A stretch of 64,000 nt of DNA from Siphonodentalium dalli (GCA_032622095.1 CP136064.1:147994864-148058863), one strand, 5' to 3'; positions 22,101 through 35,393 are shown, numbered from the stretch's first letter. Numbers and translations: made by a program. Notes: generated from the letters alone by a model not told the origin.

Positions 22101-25100
22101 ATACGGGCTGTCTTTGGCGGTGGGTATGCTGTTAAAATATTCAGCTCCGCCAAAAACCGCCATAAACAGAAATAGTAAAATATAGGCAGAATATGTTGTT
22201 ATATCATACAGAACTATGGCATAAACAGTACGTTACGTTTCCTGACTTTTGTATAGATCCGGATTGGTAAGCATAAAGAGCGTTATTTGTTACTATATTT
22301 CTTATATGAAATAATGAAGAGCGTTTATATAATGTTTGTGTGATTAACCAATATGACTGCGTTGTGTTATGTAAACAGAAGCAAAACTTCTGTAACATGA
22401 GCATGCTGTTGTTTACGCAATCATCGTACACATTGAGGACTATACACTATTCATGCGCTGATTACGTTTGTATATGAACAAAACTGTACATATTTTAATA
22501 TTCCATCTGTTGGTGGCGATTTGACCACATATTAATATTTCTGCAACGAACACCGCCCGTGCCTTTAATTATTATAACCAATGCCATGTACTGATAAACA
22601 TATACATATAGCTAACAAAATTAACGACATTAGGGAGACTCTTGAAATAATCCGACCTTAGGGAGACATCTCGACAAAGCTATATATATTTTAATATTCC
22701 ATCTGTTGGTGGCGATTTGATCACATATGAATAGTTCTGCAACGAACGCCACCCGTGCCTTTAATTATTATAACCAATGCCATGTACTGATATACATATA
22801 CATATAGCTAACAAAATTAACGACATTAGTGAGACTCTTGAAATAATCCGACCTCAGGGAGACATCTCGACAAAGCTATATATATTTTAATATTCCATCT
22901 GTTGGTGGCGATTTGATCACATATGAATAGTTCTGCAACGAACGCCGCCCGTGCCTTTAATTATTATAACCAATACCATGTAATGATATACATATACCTA
23001 ACAACATGAATCGACATTCGGGAGACTCTTGAAATAATCCGACCTTAGGCAGACATCTCAATATATCATTTTCCATGCAACGTGCAGCTTCTGGGTATGG
23101 TGAGAGCATTTGGTATTAATAAAAAAAAAACATCTTTTATTGCTCATATTAAAGATACGGGCGATTTTGGCGGTGGGTATGCTGTTAAAATATTCATCTC
23201 CGTCAAAAACCGCCATAAACAGAAATAGTAAAATATAGGCAGAAGTTGTTATATCATACAGAAATATATGGCATAAACAGTATGTTATTGTCAAATTTTT
23301 TTCACTTTGTTGTGCAAACAAAAGGAAAAAACCGTTACGTTTCCGGACTTTTGTATAGATCCGGATATGGTAAGCATAAAGAGCGTTGTTTGTTACTATT
23401 TTTCTTATATGGAAATAATGAAGAGCGTTTATAGAATGTTTGTGTGATTAACCAATATGATTGCGTTGTGTTATGTAAACAGAAGCAAAACTTCTGTAAC
23501 ACGAGCATGCTGTTGTTTACGCAATCATCGTACACATTGAGGACAATAGACTATTCGTTCACTGATTATGTTTGCATATGAACAAAACTGTACATATTTT
23601 AATATTCCATCTGTTGGTGCCGATTTGACCACATATTAATATTTCTGCAACGAACACGGCCCGTGCCTTTAATTATTATAACCAATGCCATGTACTGATA
23701 TACATATATACATATAGCTAACAAAATTAACGACATTAGGGAGACTCTTGAAATAATCCGACCTTAGGGAGACATCTCAACAAAGCTATATATATTTTTA
23801 TATTCCATCTGTTGGTGGCGATTTGATCACATATGAATAGTTCTGCAACGAACGCCGCCCGTGCCTTTAATTATTATAACCAATACCATGTAATGATATA
23901 CATATACCTAACAACATGAAACGACATTCGGGAGACTCTTGAAATAATCCGACCGTAGGCAGACATCTCAATATATCATTTTCCATGCAACGTGCAGCTT
24001 TTGGGTATGGTGAGAGCATTTGGTAATAATAAAAAAACATCTGTTATTGCTCATATTAAAGATACGGACTGTCTTTGGCGGTGGGAATGCTGTTAAAATA
24101 TTCAGCTCCGTCAAAAACCGCCATAAACAGAAATAGTAAAATATAGGCAGAATTTGTTGTTATATCATACATAACTATGGCATAAACAGTACGTTACGTT
24201 TCCTGACTTTTGTATAGATCCGGATATGGTAAGCATAAAGAGCGTTGTTTGTTACTATATTTCTTATATGGAAATAATGAAGAGCGTTTATATAATGTTT
24301 GTGTGTTTAACCAATATGATTGCGTTGTGTTATGTAAACAGAAGCAAAACTTCTGTAACACGAGCATGCTGTTGTTTACGCAATCATCGTACACATGTCT
24401 TGAGGACAATACACTATTCATGCGCTGATTACGTTTGTATATGAACAAAACTGTACATATTTTAATATTCCATCTGTTGGTGGCGATTTGACCACATATT
24501 AATATTTCTGCAACGAACACCGCCCGTGCCTTTAATTATTATAACCAATGCCATGTACTGATATACATATACATATAGCTAACAAAATTAACGACATTAG
24601 GGAGACTCTTGAAATAATCCGACCTTAGGGAGACATCTCGACAAAGCTATATATATTTTAATATTCCATCTGTTGGTGGCGATTTGATCACATATGAATA
24701 GTTCTGCAACGAACGCCACCCGTGCCTTTAATTATTATAACCAATGCCATGTACTGATATACATATACATATAGCTAACAAAATTAACGACATTAGTGAG
24801 ACTCTTGAAATAATCCGACCTTAGGGAGACATCTCGACAAAGCTATATATATTTTAATATTCCATCTGTTGGTGGCGATTTGATCACATATGAATAGTTC
24901 TGCAACGAACGGCGCCCGTGCCTTCAATTATTATAACCAATACCATGCAATGATATACATATACCTAACAACATGAAACGACATTCGGGAGACTCTTGAA
25001 ATAATCCGACCTTAGGCAGACATCTCAATATATCATTTTCCATGCAACGTGCAGCTTCTGGGTATGGTGAGAGCATTTGGTATTAATAAAAAAAACATCT

Positions 25101-28100
25101 TTTATTGCTCATATTAAAGATACGGGCGATTTTGGCGGTGGGTATGCTGTTAAAATATTCATCTCCGTCAAAAACCGCCATAAACAGAAATAGTAAAATA
25201 TAGGCAGAAGTTGTTGTTATATCATACAGAAATATGGCATAAACAGTATGTTATTGTCAATTTTTTTTCACTTTGTTGTGCAAACAAAAGGAAAAAACCG
25301 TTACGTTTCCGGACTTTTGTATAGATCCGGATATTGTAAGCATACAGAGCGTTGTTTGTTACTATTTTTCTTATATGGAAATAATGAAGAGCGTTTATAT
25401 AATGTTTGTGTGATTAACCAATATGATTGCGTTGTGTTTTGTAAACAGAAGCAAAACTTCTGTAACACGAGCATGCTGTTGTTTACGCAATCACCGTACA
25501 CATTGAGGACAATACACTATTCACGCGCTGATTACGTTTGCATATGAACAAAACTGTACATATTTTAATATTCCATCTGTTGGTGGCGATTTGACCACAT
25601 ATTAATATTTCTGCAACGAACACCGCCCGTGCCTTTAATTATTATAACCAATGCCATGTACTCATATACATATACATATAGCTAACAAAATTAACGACAT
25701 TAGGGAGACTCTTGAAATAATCCGACCTTAGGGAGACATCTCAACAAAGCTATATATATTTTAATATTCCATCTGTTGGTGGCGATTTGATCACATATGA
25801 ATAGTTCTCCAACGAACGCCGCCTGTGCCTTTAATTATTATAACCAATACCATGTAATGATATACATATACATATAGCTAACAAAATTAACGACATTAGG
25901 GAGACTCTTGAAATAATCCGACCTTAGGGAGACATCTCGACAAAGCTATATATATTTTAATATTCCATCTGTTGGTGGCGATTTGATCACATATGAATAG
26001 TTCTGCAACGAACGCCACCAGTGCCTTTAATTATTATAACCAATACCATGTAATGATATACATATACCTAACAACATGAAACGACATTCGGGAGACTCTT
26101 GAAATAATCCGACCTTAGGCAGACATCTCAATATATCATTTTCCATGCAACGCGCAGCTTCTGGGTATGGTGAGAGCATTTGGTATTAATAAAAAAAACA
26201 TCTTTTATTGCTCATATTATAGATACGGGCGGTGTTGGCGGTGGGTATGCTGTTAAAATATTCATCTCCGTCAAAAACCGCCATAAACAGAAATAGTAAA
26301 ATATAGGCATAATTTGTTGTTATATCATACAGAAATATGGCATAAACAGTATGTTATTGTCAATTGTTTTCACTTTGTTGTGCAAACAAAAGGAAAAAAC
26401 CGTTACGTTTCCTGACTTTTGTATAGATCCGGATATGGTAAGCATAAAGAGCGTTGTTTGTCACTATTTTTCTTATATGGAAATAATGAAGAGCGTTTAT
26501 ATAATGTTTGTGTGCTTAACCAATATGATTGCGTTGTGTTATGTAAACAGGAGCAAAACTTCTGTAACACGAGCATGCTGTTGTTTATGCAATCATCGTA
26601 CACATTGAGGACAATACACTATTTACGCGCTGATTACGTTCGCATATGAACAAAACTGTACATATTTTAATATTCCATCTGTTGGTGGCGATTTGATCAC
26701 ATATTAATATTTCTGCAACGAACACCGCCCGTGCCTTTAATTATTATAACCAATGCCATATACTGATATACATATACATATAGCTAACAAAATTAACGAC
26801 ATTAGGGAGACTCTTGAAATAATCCGACCTTAGGGAGACATCTCGACAAAGCTATATATATTTTAATATTCCATCTGTTGGTGGCGATTTGATCACATAT
26901 GAATAGTTCTGCAACGAACGCCGCCCGTGCCTTTAATTATTATAACCAATACCATGTAATGATATACATATACCTAACAACATGAATCGACATTCGGGAG
27001 ACTCTTGAAATAATCCGACCTTAGGCAGACATCTCAATATATCATTTTCCATGCAACGTGCAGCTTCTGGGTATGGTGAGAGCATTTGGTATTAATAAAA
27101 AAATATCTTTTATTGCTCATATTATAGATACGGGCGGTGTTGGCGGTGGGTATGCTGTTAAAATATTCATCTCCGTCAAAAACCGCCATAAACAGAAATA
27201 GTAAAATATAGGCAGCATTTGTTGTTATATCATACAGAAATATGGCATAAACAGTACGTTACGTTTCCTGACTTTTGTATAGTTCCGGATATGGTAAGCA
27301 TAAAGAGCGTTGTTTGTTACTATATTTCTTATATGGAAATAATGAAGAGCGTTTATATAATGTTTGTGTGTTTAACCAATATGATTGCGTTGTGTTATGT
27401 AAACAGAAGCAAAACTTCTGTAACACGAGCATGCTGTTGTTTACGCAATCATCGTACACATTGAGGACAATACACTATTCATGCGCTGATTACGTTTGTA
27501 TATGAACAAAACTGTACATATTTTAATATTCCATCTGTTGGTGGCGATTTGACCACATATTAATATTTCTGCAACGAACACCGCCCGTGCCTTTAATTAT
27601 TATAACCAATGCCATGTACTGATATACATATACATATAGCTAACAAAATTAACGACATTAGGGAGACTCTTGAAATAATCCGACCTTAGGGAGACATCTC
27701 GACAAAGCTATATATATTTTAATATTCCATCTGTTGGTGGCGATTTGATCACATATGAATAGTTCTGCAACGAACGCCGCCCGTGCCTTTAATTATCATA
27801 AACAATACCATGTAATGATATACATATACCTAACAACATGAAACGACATTCGGGAGACTCTTGAAATAATCCGACCTTAGGCAGACATCTCAATATATCA
27901 TTTTCCATGCAACGTGCAGCTTCTGCGTATGGTGAGAGCATTTGGTATTAATACAAAAACATCTTTTATTGCTCATATTATAGATACGGGCGGTGTTGGC
28001 GGTGGGTATGCTGTTAAAATATTCATCTCCGTCAAAAACCGCCATAAACAGAAATAGTAAAATATAGGCAGAATTTGTTGTTATATCATACAGAAATATG

Positions 28101-28893
28101 GCATAAACAGTACCGGTACGTTACGTTTCCTGACTTTTGTATAGATCCGGATATGGTAAGCATAAAGAGCGTTGTTTGTTACTATATTTCTTATATGGAA
28201 ATCATGAAGAGCGTTTATATAATGTTTGTGTGATTAACCAATATGATTGCGTTGTGTTATGTAAACAGAAGCAAAACTTCTGTAACACGAGCATGCTGTT
28301 GTTTACGCAATCATCGTACACATTGAGGACAATACACTATTCATGCGCTGATTACGTTTGCATATGATCAAAACTGTACATATTTAAAATTTCCATCTGT
28401 TGGTGGCGATTTGACCACATATTAATATTTCTGCAACGAACACCGCCCGTGTATAGATCCGGATATGGTAAGCATAAAGAGCGTTGTTTGTTACTATATT
28501 TCTTATATGGAAATCATGAAGAGCGTTTATATAATGTTTGTGTGATTAACCAATATGATTGCGTTGTGTTATGTAAACAGAAGCAAAACTTCTGTAACAC
28601 GAGCATGCTGTTGTTTACGCAATCATCGTACACATTGAGGACAATACACTATTCATGCGCTGATTACGTTTGCATATGAACAAAACTGTACATATTTAAA
28701 ATTTCCATCTGTTGGTGGCGATTTGACCACATATTAATATTTCTGCAACGAACACCGCCCGTGCCTTTAATTATTATAGCCAATGCCATGTACTGATATA
28801 CATATACATATAGCTAACAAAAGTAACGACATTAGGGAGACTCTTGAAATAATCCGACCTTAGGGAGACATCTCGACAAAGCTATATATATTT
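16125..28893 (+). repeat. Large AT-rich tandem array, basic unit ~906 bp (satellite)
   Basis: The landmark 'agatccggatatggta' recurs at 16,681, 17,582, 18,488, 19,394, 20,300, 21,398, 22,255, 23,357, 24,216, 25,323, 26,425, 27,281 and 28,143. Spacings are 901, 906, 906, 906, 1098, 857, 1102, 859, 1107, 1102, 856 and 862. A unit contains 'gggcggtgttggcggtgggt', 'ctccgtcaaaaaccgccata', the paired 'ataaagagcgtt' boxes, and two or three ~195 bp sub-units ('ccatctgttggtggcgattt' to 'ttagggagacatctcgac'). Long variants carry one extra sub-unit. Short variants lack ~49 bp ('tgttattgtcaattgttttc' onward). Units at the left edge (16,125-16,680) are scrambled and more diverged than the interior ones. 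Open frames in at least two forward frames and one reverse frame recur in most units and are not interpreted as genes. Confidence 0.92.
28143..28760 (+). repeat. Local 312 bp direct duplication inside the array
   Basis: The stretch from 'tatagatccggatatggta' to 'gaacaccgcccgtg' occurs at about 28,141-28,451 and again immediately after (28,453-28,763), with near identity, including shared variants such as 'ggaaatcatgaag' and 'tatttaaaatttcc'. The junction fuses 'gcccgtg' to 'tatagatcc', which occurs in no other unit. Confidence 0.85.
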
Positions 28894-29949
28894 ACAGACA
28901 TGACAATTGGAACTTATTCCCTATTCCTTATTTCCAAAAATGTCGCTTTCGACCGATTTGACGGCATGGGTGGTGGCCCGCCCCAAATACCACCTAGAAA
29001 CACCCCGACCCCCCCACCCATCACCCCCGGGGGGTGCCACCCCGAGGGGGTGAAAATGGGGTATGGACCATTTTCGAGAACGGTAAGGATTTCGACCGAT
29101 TTGACGGCATGGATGGGTGGCCCGCCCCAAATACTACCTAGAAACACCCCGACCCCCCACCCATCACCCCCGGGGGGTGCCACCCCGAGGGGGTGAAAAT
29201 GGGGTATGGACCATTTTCGAGAACGGTAAGGATTTCGACCGATTTGACGGCATGGGTGGATGGCCCGCCCCAAATACTACCTATAAACACCCCAACCCCC
29301 CACCCATCACCCCCGGGGGGTGCCACCCCGAGGGGGTGAAAATGGGGTATGGAACATTTTCGAGAACGGTAAGGATTTCGACCGATTTGACGGCATGGGT
29401 GGGTGTCCCGCCCCAAATACTACCTAGAAACACCCCGATCCCCACCCATCACTCCCGGGGGTGCCACCCCGAGGGGGTGAAAATGGGGTATGGACCATTT
29501 TCGAGAACGGTAAGGATTTCGACCGATTTGACGGCATGGGTGGGTGGCCCGCCCCAAATACCACCTAGAAACACCCCGACCCCCCACCATCACCCCCGGG
29601 GGTGCCACCCGAGGGGGTGAAAATGGGGTATGGACCATTTTCGAGTACGGTAAGGATTTCAACCGATTTGACGGCATAGGTTGGTGGCCCGCCCCAAATA
29701 CCACACCTAGAAACACCCCGATCCCCCACCCATCACCCCCGGGGGGTGCCACCCGAGGGGGTGAAAATGGGGTATGGACCATTTTCGAGAATGGTAAGGA
29801 TTTCGACCGATTTGACGGCATGGGTGGGTGGCCCGCCCAAATTATACCACCTAGAAACACCCCGACCCCCCAACCCATCACCCCCGGGGGTGCCACCCCG
29901 AGGGGGTGAAAATGGGGTATGTACCATTTTCGAGAACGGTAAGGATTTC

Positions 29950-31347
29950 GACCGATTTGACGGCATGGGTGGGTAGCCCGCCCCAAATACCACCTAGAAA
30001 CACCCCGACCCCCAACCCATCACCCCCGGGGGGTGCCACCCCGAGGGGGTGAAAATGGGGTATGTACCATTTTCGAGAACGGTAAGGATTTCGACCGATT
30101 TGACGGCATGGGTGGGTAGCCCGCCCCAAATACCACCTAGAAACATCCCGACCACTACCCATCACCCCCGGGGTGTGCCACCGAGGGGGTGAAAATGGGG
30201 TATGGACCATTTTCGAGAACGGTAATGATTTCGACCGATTTGACGGCATGGGTGGGTGGCCCGCCCCAAATATTACCTAGAAACACCCCGACCCCCCACC
30301 CATCACCCGCGGGGGGTGAAAATGGGGTATGGACCATTTTCGAGAACTGTAAGGATTTCGACCGATTTGACGGCATAGGTTGGTGGCCCGCCCCAAATAC
30401 CACACCTAGAAACATCCCGATCCCCCACCCATCACCCCCGGGGGGTGCCACCCGAGGGGGTGAAAATGGGGTATGGACCATTTTCGAGAATGGTAAGGAT
30501 TTCGACCGATTTGACGGCATGGGTGGGTGGCCCGCCCAAATTATACCACCTAGAAACACCCCGACCCCCCAACCCATCACCCCCGGGGGTGCCACCCCGA
30601 GGGGGTGAAAATGGGGTATGTACCATTTTCGAGAACGGTAAGGATTTCGACCGATTTGACGGCATGGGTGGGTAGCCCGCCCCAAATACCACATAGAAAC
30701 ACCCCGACCCCCAACCCATCACCCCCGGGGGGTGCCACCCCGAGGGGGTGAAAATGGGGTATGTACCATTTTCGAGAACGGTAAGGATTTCGACCGATTT
30801 GACGGCATGGGTGGGTAGCCCGCCCCAAATACCACCTAGAAACATCCCGACCACTACCCATCACCCCCGGGGTGTGCCACCGAGGGGGTGAAAATGGGGT
30901 ATGGACCATTTTCGAGAACGGTAATGATTTCGACCGATTTGACGGCATGGGTGGGTGGCCCGCCCCAAATATTACCTAGAAACACCCCGACCCCCCACCC
31001 ATCACCCGCGGGGGGTGAAAATGGGGTATGGACCATTTTCGAGAACGGTAAGGATTTCGACCGATTTGACGGTATGGGTGGGTGGCCCGCCCCAAATACT
31101 ACCTAGAAACACCCCGAACCCCACCCATCACCCCCGGGGGGTGCCACCCCGAGGGGGTGAAAATGGGGTATGGACCATTTTCGAGAACGGTAAGGATTTC
31201 GACCGATTTGACGGCATGGGTGGGTGGCCCGCCCCAAATACTACCTAGAAACACCCCGACCCCCACCCATCACTCCCGGGGGTGCCACCCCGAGGGGGTG
31301 AAAATGGGGTATGGAACATTTTCGAGAACGGTAAGGATTTCGACCGA
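29950..31347 (+). repeat. 699 bp higher-order unit, two copies
   Basis: Monomer spacings 143, 140, 127, 144, 145 (sum 699) repeat in the same order from 29,950 and from 30,649. The same variants recur in both, for example 'catcccgaccactaccc', the short 127 bp monomer with 'cccgcggggggtgaaaat', and 'gtaatgattt'. The second copy begins to differ after about 31,040. Confidence 0.8.
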
Positions 31348-34240
31348 TTTGACGGCATGGGTGGGTGGCCCGCCCCAAATACTTCCTAGAAACACCCCGA
31401 CCCCCACCCATCACCCCCGGGGGTGCCACCCCGAGGGGGTGAAAATGGGGTATGGAACATTTTCGAGAACGGTAAGGATTTCGACCGATTTGACGGCATG
31501 GGTGGGTGGCCCGCCCCAAATACTTCCTAGAAACACCCCGACCCCCACCCATCACCCCCGGGGGTGCCACCCCGAGGGGGTGAAAATGGGGTATGGACCA
31601 TTTTCGAGAACGGTAATGATTTCGACCGATTTGACGGCATGGGTGGGTGGCCCGCCCCAGATACCACCTAGAAACACCCCGACCCCCCTACCATCACCCC
31701 GGCGGGTGCCACCCCGAGGGGGTGAAAATGGGGTATGGACCATTTTCGAGAAAGGTAAGGATTTCGACCGATTTGATGGCATAGTTGGTGGCCCACCCCA
31801 AATACCACCTAGAAACACCCCGATCCCCCACCCATCACCCCCGGGGGGTGCCACCCGAGGGGGTGAACATGGGGTATGGACCATTTTCGAGAACGGTAAG
31901 GATTTCGACCGATTTGACGGCATGGGTGGGTGGCCCGCCCAAATTATACCACCTAGAAACACCCCGACCCCCCAACCCATCACCCCGGGGGGTGCCACCC
32001 CGAGGGGGTGAAAATGGGGTATGGACCATTTTCGAGAACGGTAAGGATTTCGACCGATTTGACGGCATGGGTGGGTAGCCCGCCCCAAATACAACATAGA
32101 AACACCCCGACCCCTACCCATCACCCCCGGGGGGTGCCACCCCGAGGGGGTGAAAATGGGGTATGTACCATTTTCGAGAACGGTAAGGATTTCGACCGAT
32201 TTGACGGCATGGGTGGGTAGCCCGCCCCAAATACCACCTAGAAACATCCCGACCACTACCCATCACCCCCGGGGTGTGCCACCGAGGGGGTGAAAATGGG
32301 GTATGGACCATTTTCGAGAACGGTAATGATTTCGACCGATTTGACGGCATGGGTGGGTGGCCCGCCCCAAATATTACCTAGAAACACCCCGACCCCCCAC
32401 CCATCACCCGCGGGGGGTGAAAATGGGGTATGGACCATTTTCGAGAACTGTAAGGATTTCGACCGATTTGACGGCATATGTTGGTGGCCCGCCCCAAATA
32501 CCACACCTAGAAACATCCCGATCCCCCACCCATCACCCCCGGGGGGTGCCACCCGAGGGGGTGAAAATGGGGTATGGACCATTTTCGAGAATGGTAAGGA
32601 TTTCGACCGATTTGACGGCATGGGTGGGTGGCCCGCCCAAATTATACCACCTAGAAACACCCCGACCCCCCAACCCATCACCCCCGGGGGTGCCACCCCG
32701 AGGGGGTGAAAATGGGGTATGTACCATTTTCGAGAACGGTAAGGATTTCGACCGATTTGACGGCATGGGTGGGTAGCCCGCCCCAAATACCACATAGAAA
32801 CACCCCGACCCCCAACCCATCACCCCCGGGGGGTGCCACCCCGAGGGGGTGAAAATGGGGTATGTACCATTTTCGAGAACGGTAAGGATTTCGACCGATT
32901 TGACGGCATGGGTGGGTAGCCCGCCCCAAATACCACCTAGAAACATCCCGACCACTACCCATCACCCCCGGGGTGTGCCACCGAGGGGTGAAAATGGGGT
33001 ATGGACCATTTTCGAGAACGGTAATGATTTCGACCGATTTGACGGCATGGGTGGGTGGCCCGCCCCAAATATTACCTAGAAACACCCCGACCCCCCACCC
33101 ATCACCCGCGGGGGGTGAAAATGGGGTATGGACCATTTTCGAGAACGGTAAGGATTTCGACCGATTTGACGGTATGGGTGGGTGGCCCGCCCCAAATACT
33201 ACCTAGAAACACCCCGAACCCCACCCATCACCCCCGGGGGGTGCCACCCCGAGGGGGTGAAAATGGGGTATGGACCATTTTCGAGAACGGTAAGGATTTC
33301 GACCGATTTGACGGCATGGGTGGGTGGCCCGCCCCAAATACTACCTAGAAACACCCCGACCCCCACCCATCACTCCCGGGGGTGCCACCCCGAGGGGGTG
33401 AAAATGGGGTATGGAACATTTTCGAGAACGGTAAGGATTTCGACCGATTTGACGGCATGGGTGGGTGGCCCGCCCCAAATACTTCCTAGAAACACCCCGA
33501 CCCCCACCCATCACCCCCGGGGGTGCCACCCCGAGGGGGTGAAAATGGGGTATGGAACATTTTCGAGAACGGTAAGGATTTCGACCGATTTGACGGCATG
33601 GGTGGGTGGCCCGCCCCAAATACTTCCTAGAAACACCCCGACCCCCACCCATCACCCCCGGGGGTGCCACCCCGAGGGGGTGAAAATGGGGTATGGACCA
33701 TTTTCGAGAACGGTAATGATTTCGACCGATTTGACGGCATGGGTGGGTGGCCCGCCCCAGATACCACCTAGAAACACCCCGACCCCCCTACCATCACCCC
33801 GGCGGGTGCCACCCCGAGGGGGTGAAAATGGGGTATGGACCATTTTCGAGAAAGGTAAGGATTTCGACCGATTTGATGGCATAGGTTGGTGGCCCGCCCC
33901 AAATACCACCTAGAAACACCCCGATCCCCCACCCATCACCCCCGGGGGGTGCCACCCGAGGGGGTGAACATGGGGTATGGACCATTTTCGAGAACGGTAA
34001 GGATTTCGACCGATTTGACGGCATGGGTGGGTGGCCCGCCCAAATTATACCACCTAGAAACACCCCGACCCCCCAACCCATCACCCCGGGGGGTGCCACC
34101 CCGAGGGGGTGAAAATGGGGTATGGACCATTTTCGAGAACGGTAAGGATTTCGACCGATTTGACGGCATGGGTGGGTAGCCCGCCCCAAATACAACATAG
34201 AAACACCCCGACCCCTACCCATCACCCCCGGGGGGTGCCA
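30040..34240 (+). repeat. ~2,101 bp higher-order unit, two copies
   Basis: Monomer variants between about 30,040 and 32,140 recur in order about 2,101 bp later (32,141-34,240): the 127 bp monomer at 30,233 and 32,334, 'acttcctag' monomers at 31,380 and 33,480, and 'ccagataccacc' at 31,659 and 33,759. Each copy holds about 15 monomers. The match stops near 34,240, where the second copy switches to a different variant ('cactcgaggaggtg'). Confidence 0.8.
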
Positions 34241-34685
34241 CTCGAGGAGGTGAAAATGGGGTATGGACCATTTTCGAGAACGGTAATGATTTCGACTGAT
34301 TTGACGGCATGGGTGGGTGGCCCGCCCCAAATACCACATAGAAACACCCCCATCCCTACCCATCACCCCGGGGGGTGCCACCCGAGGGGGTGAAAATGGG
34401 GTATGGACCATTTTCGATAACGGTAAGGATTTCGACCGATTTGACGTCATGTGTGGGTGGCCCGCCCCAAATACTACCTAGAAACACCCCGATCCCCCCA
34501 CCCATCACCCCCGGGGGGTGCCACCCCGAAGGGGTGAAAATGGGGTATGGACCATTTTCGAGAACGGTAAGGATTTCGACCGATTTGACGGCATGGGTGG
34601 GTGGCCCGCCCCAAATATTACCTAGAAACACCTCGACCCCCCACCTATCACCCCCGGGGGGTGCCACCCCGAGGGGGTGAAAATG

Positions 34686-35393
34686 GCGGTGTTGGCGGTG
34701 CGTATGCTGTTAAAATATTCATCTCCGTCAAAAACCGCCATAAACAGAAATAGTAAAATATAGGCAGAAGTTGTTGTTATATCATACAGAAATATGGCAT
34801 AAACAGTATGTTATTGTCAATTGTTTTCACTTTGTTGTGCAAACAAAAGGAAAAAACCGTTACGTTTCCTGACTTTTGTATAGATCCGGATATGGTAAGC
34901 ATAAAGAGCGTTGTTTGTTACTATTTTTCTTATATGGAAATAATGAAGAGCGTTTATATAATGTTTGTGTGGTTAACCAATATGATTGCGTTGTCTTTTG
35001 CGCATATTATGTAAAGAAAGGGAAAAACCGTTACGTTTCCTTGCTTTTGTTTAGATCCGGATATGGTAAACATAAAGAGCGTTATTTGTTCCTTATATGG
35101 AAATAATAAAGAGCGTTTATATAATTTTGGTGTGGTCAACTACTATACTTGCGTTGTGTTGTGTAAACAAAAGCAAAACTTCTGTAACATGAGCAGACTG
35201 CTTTTTACGCCACCATAGTGCACATTGACGACAATATACTATTTACGCGCTGATTATGTTTGCATATGATCAAAACTATATATTTTTTAATATTCCTTCT
35301 GTTGGTTGGGATTTGAACACATATGATATTTCTGCAACGAACGCCGCCCGTGCCTTTTATTATTATAACCAATGCCATGTACTGATATAGCGT
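34686..35393 (+). repeat. Right-hand remainder of the AT-rich array, with decaying edge
   Basis: Resumes at 'ggcggtgttggcggtg' straight after a satellite monomer, and carries one normal landmark (34,882). A rearranged, shortened partial unit follows at 35,053 (171 bp later), then a diverged sub-unit ending 'ccaatgccatgtactgatat'. As at the left edge, the terminal material is more diverged than the interior. Confidence 0.85.

Larger units (their letters stand above)
28894..34685 (+). repeat. GC-rich satellite, ~143 bp monomer, about 40 copies
   Basis: The monomer landmark 'gaccgatttgacggcatggg' recurs about every 143 bp from 28,951 (29,094; 29,237; 29,380; 29,521 and so on), with variant monomers of 127, 140-142 and 144-145 bp. 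Each monomer holds 'tgggtggcccgccccaaata', 'cctagaaacaccccgacccc', 'ccatcacccccggggggtgc', 'caccccgagggggtgaaaat' and 'ggggtatggaccattttcga'. A 50-odd bp unique leader (28,894-28,947) precedes the first monomer. The block replaces about 270 bp of the surrounding AT-rich unit. It is open in several frames on both strands (longest 309 codons at 31,082-32,011). This follows from few stop codons in a periodic sequence and is not evidence for a protein. Confidence 0.93.

Noticed and set aside
17041-28893. TTAGGG within the array's 'ttagggagac' boxes as telomeric repeats
   Set aside because: The hexamer is never tandemly repeated and always sits in a longer conserved context.
16125-28893. CRISPR-like array
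   Set aside because: Repeats are hundreds of bases long and contiguous, with no short repeat and unique spacer pattern, and the DNA is eukaryotic.
31082-32011. 309-codon open frame in the GC-rich satellite, with many similar frames on both strands
   Set aside because: The ~143 bp monomer has few stops in any frame, and small indels move the frame between monomers. Frames exist on both strands at once and begin at arbitrary monomers.
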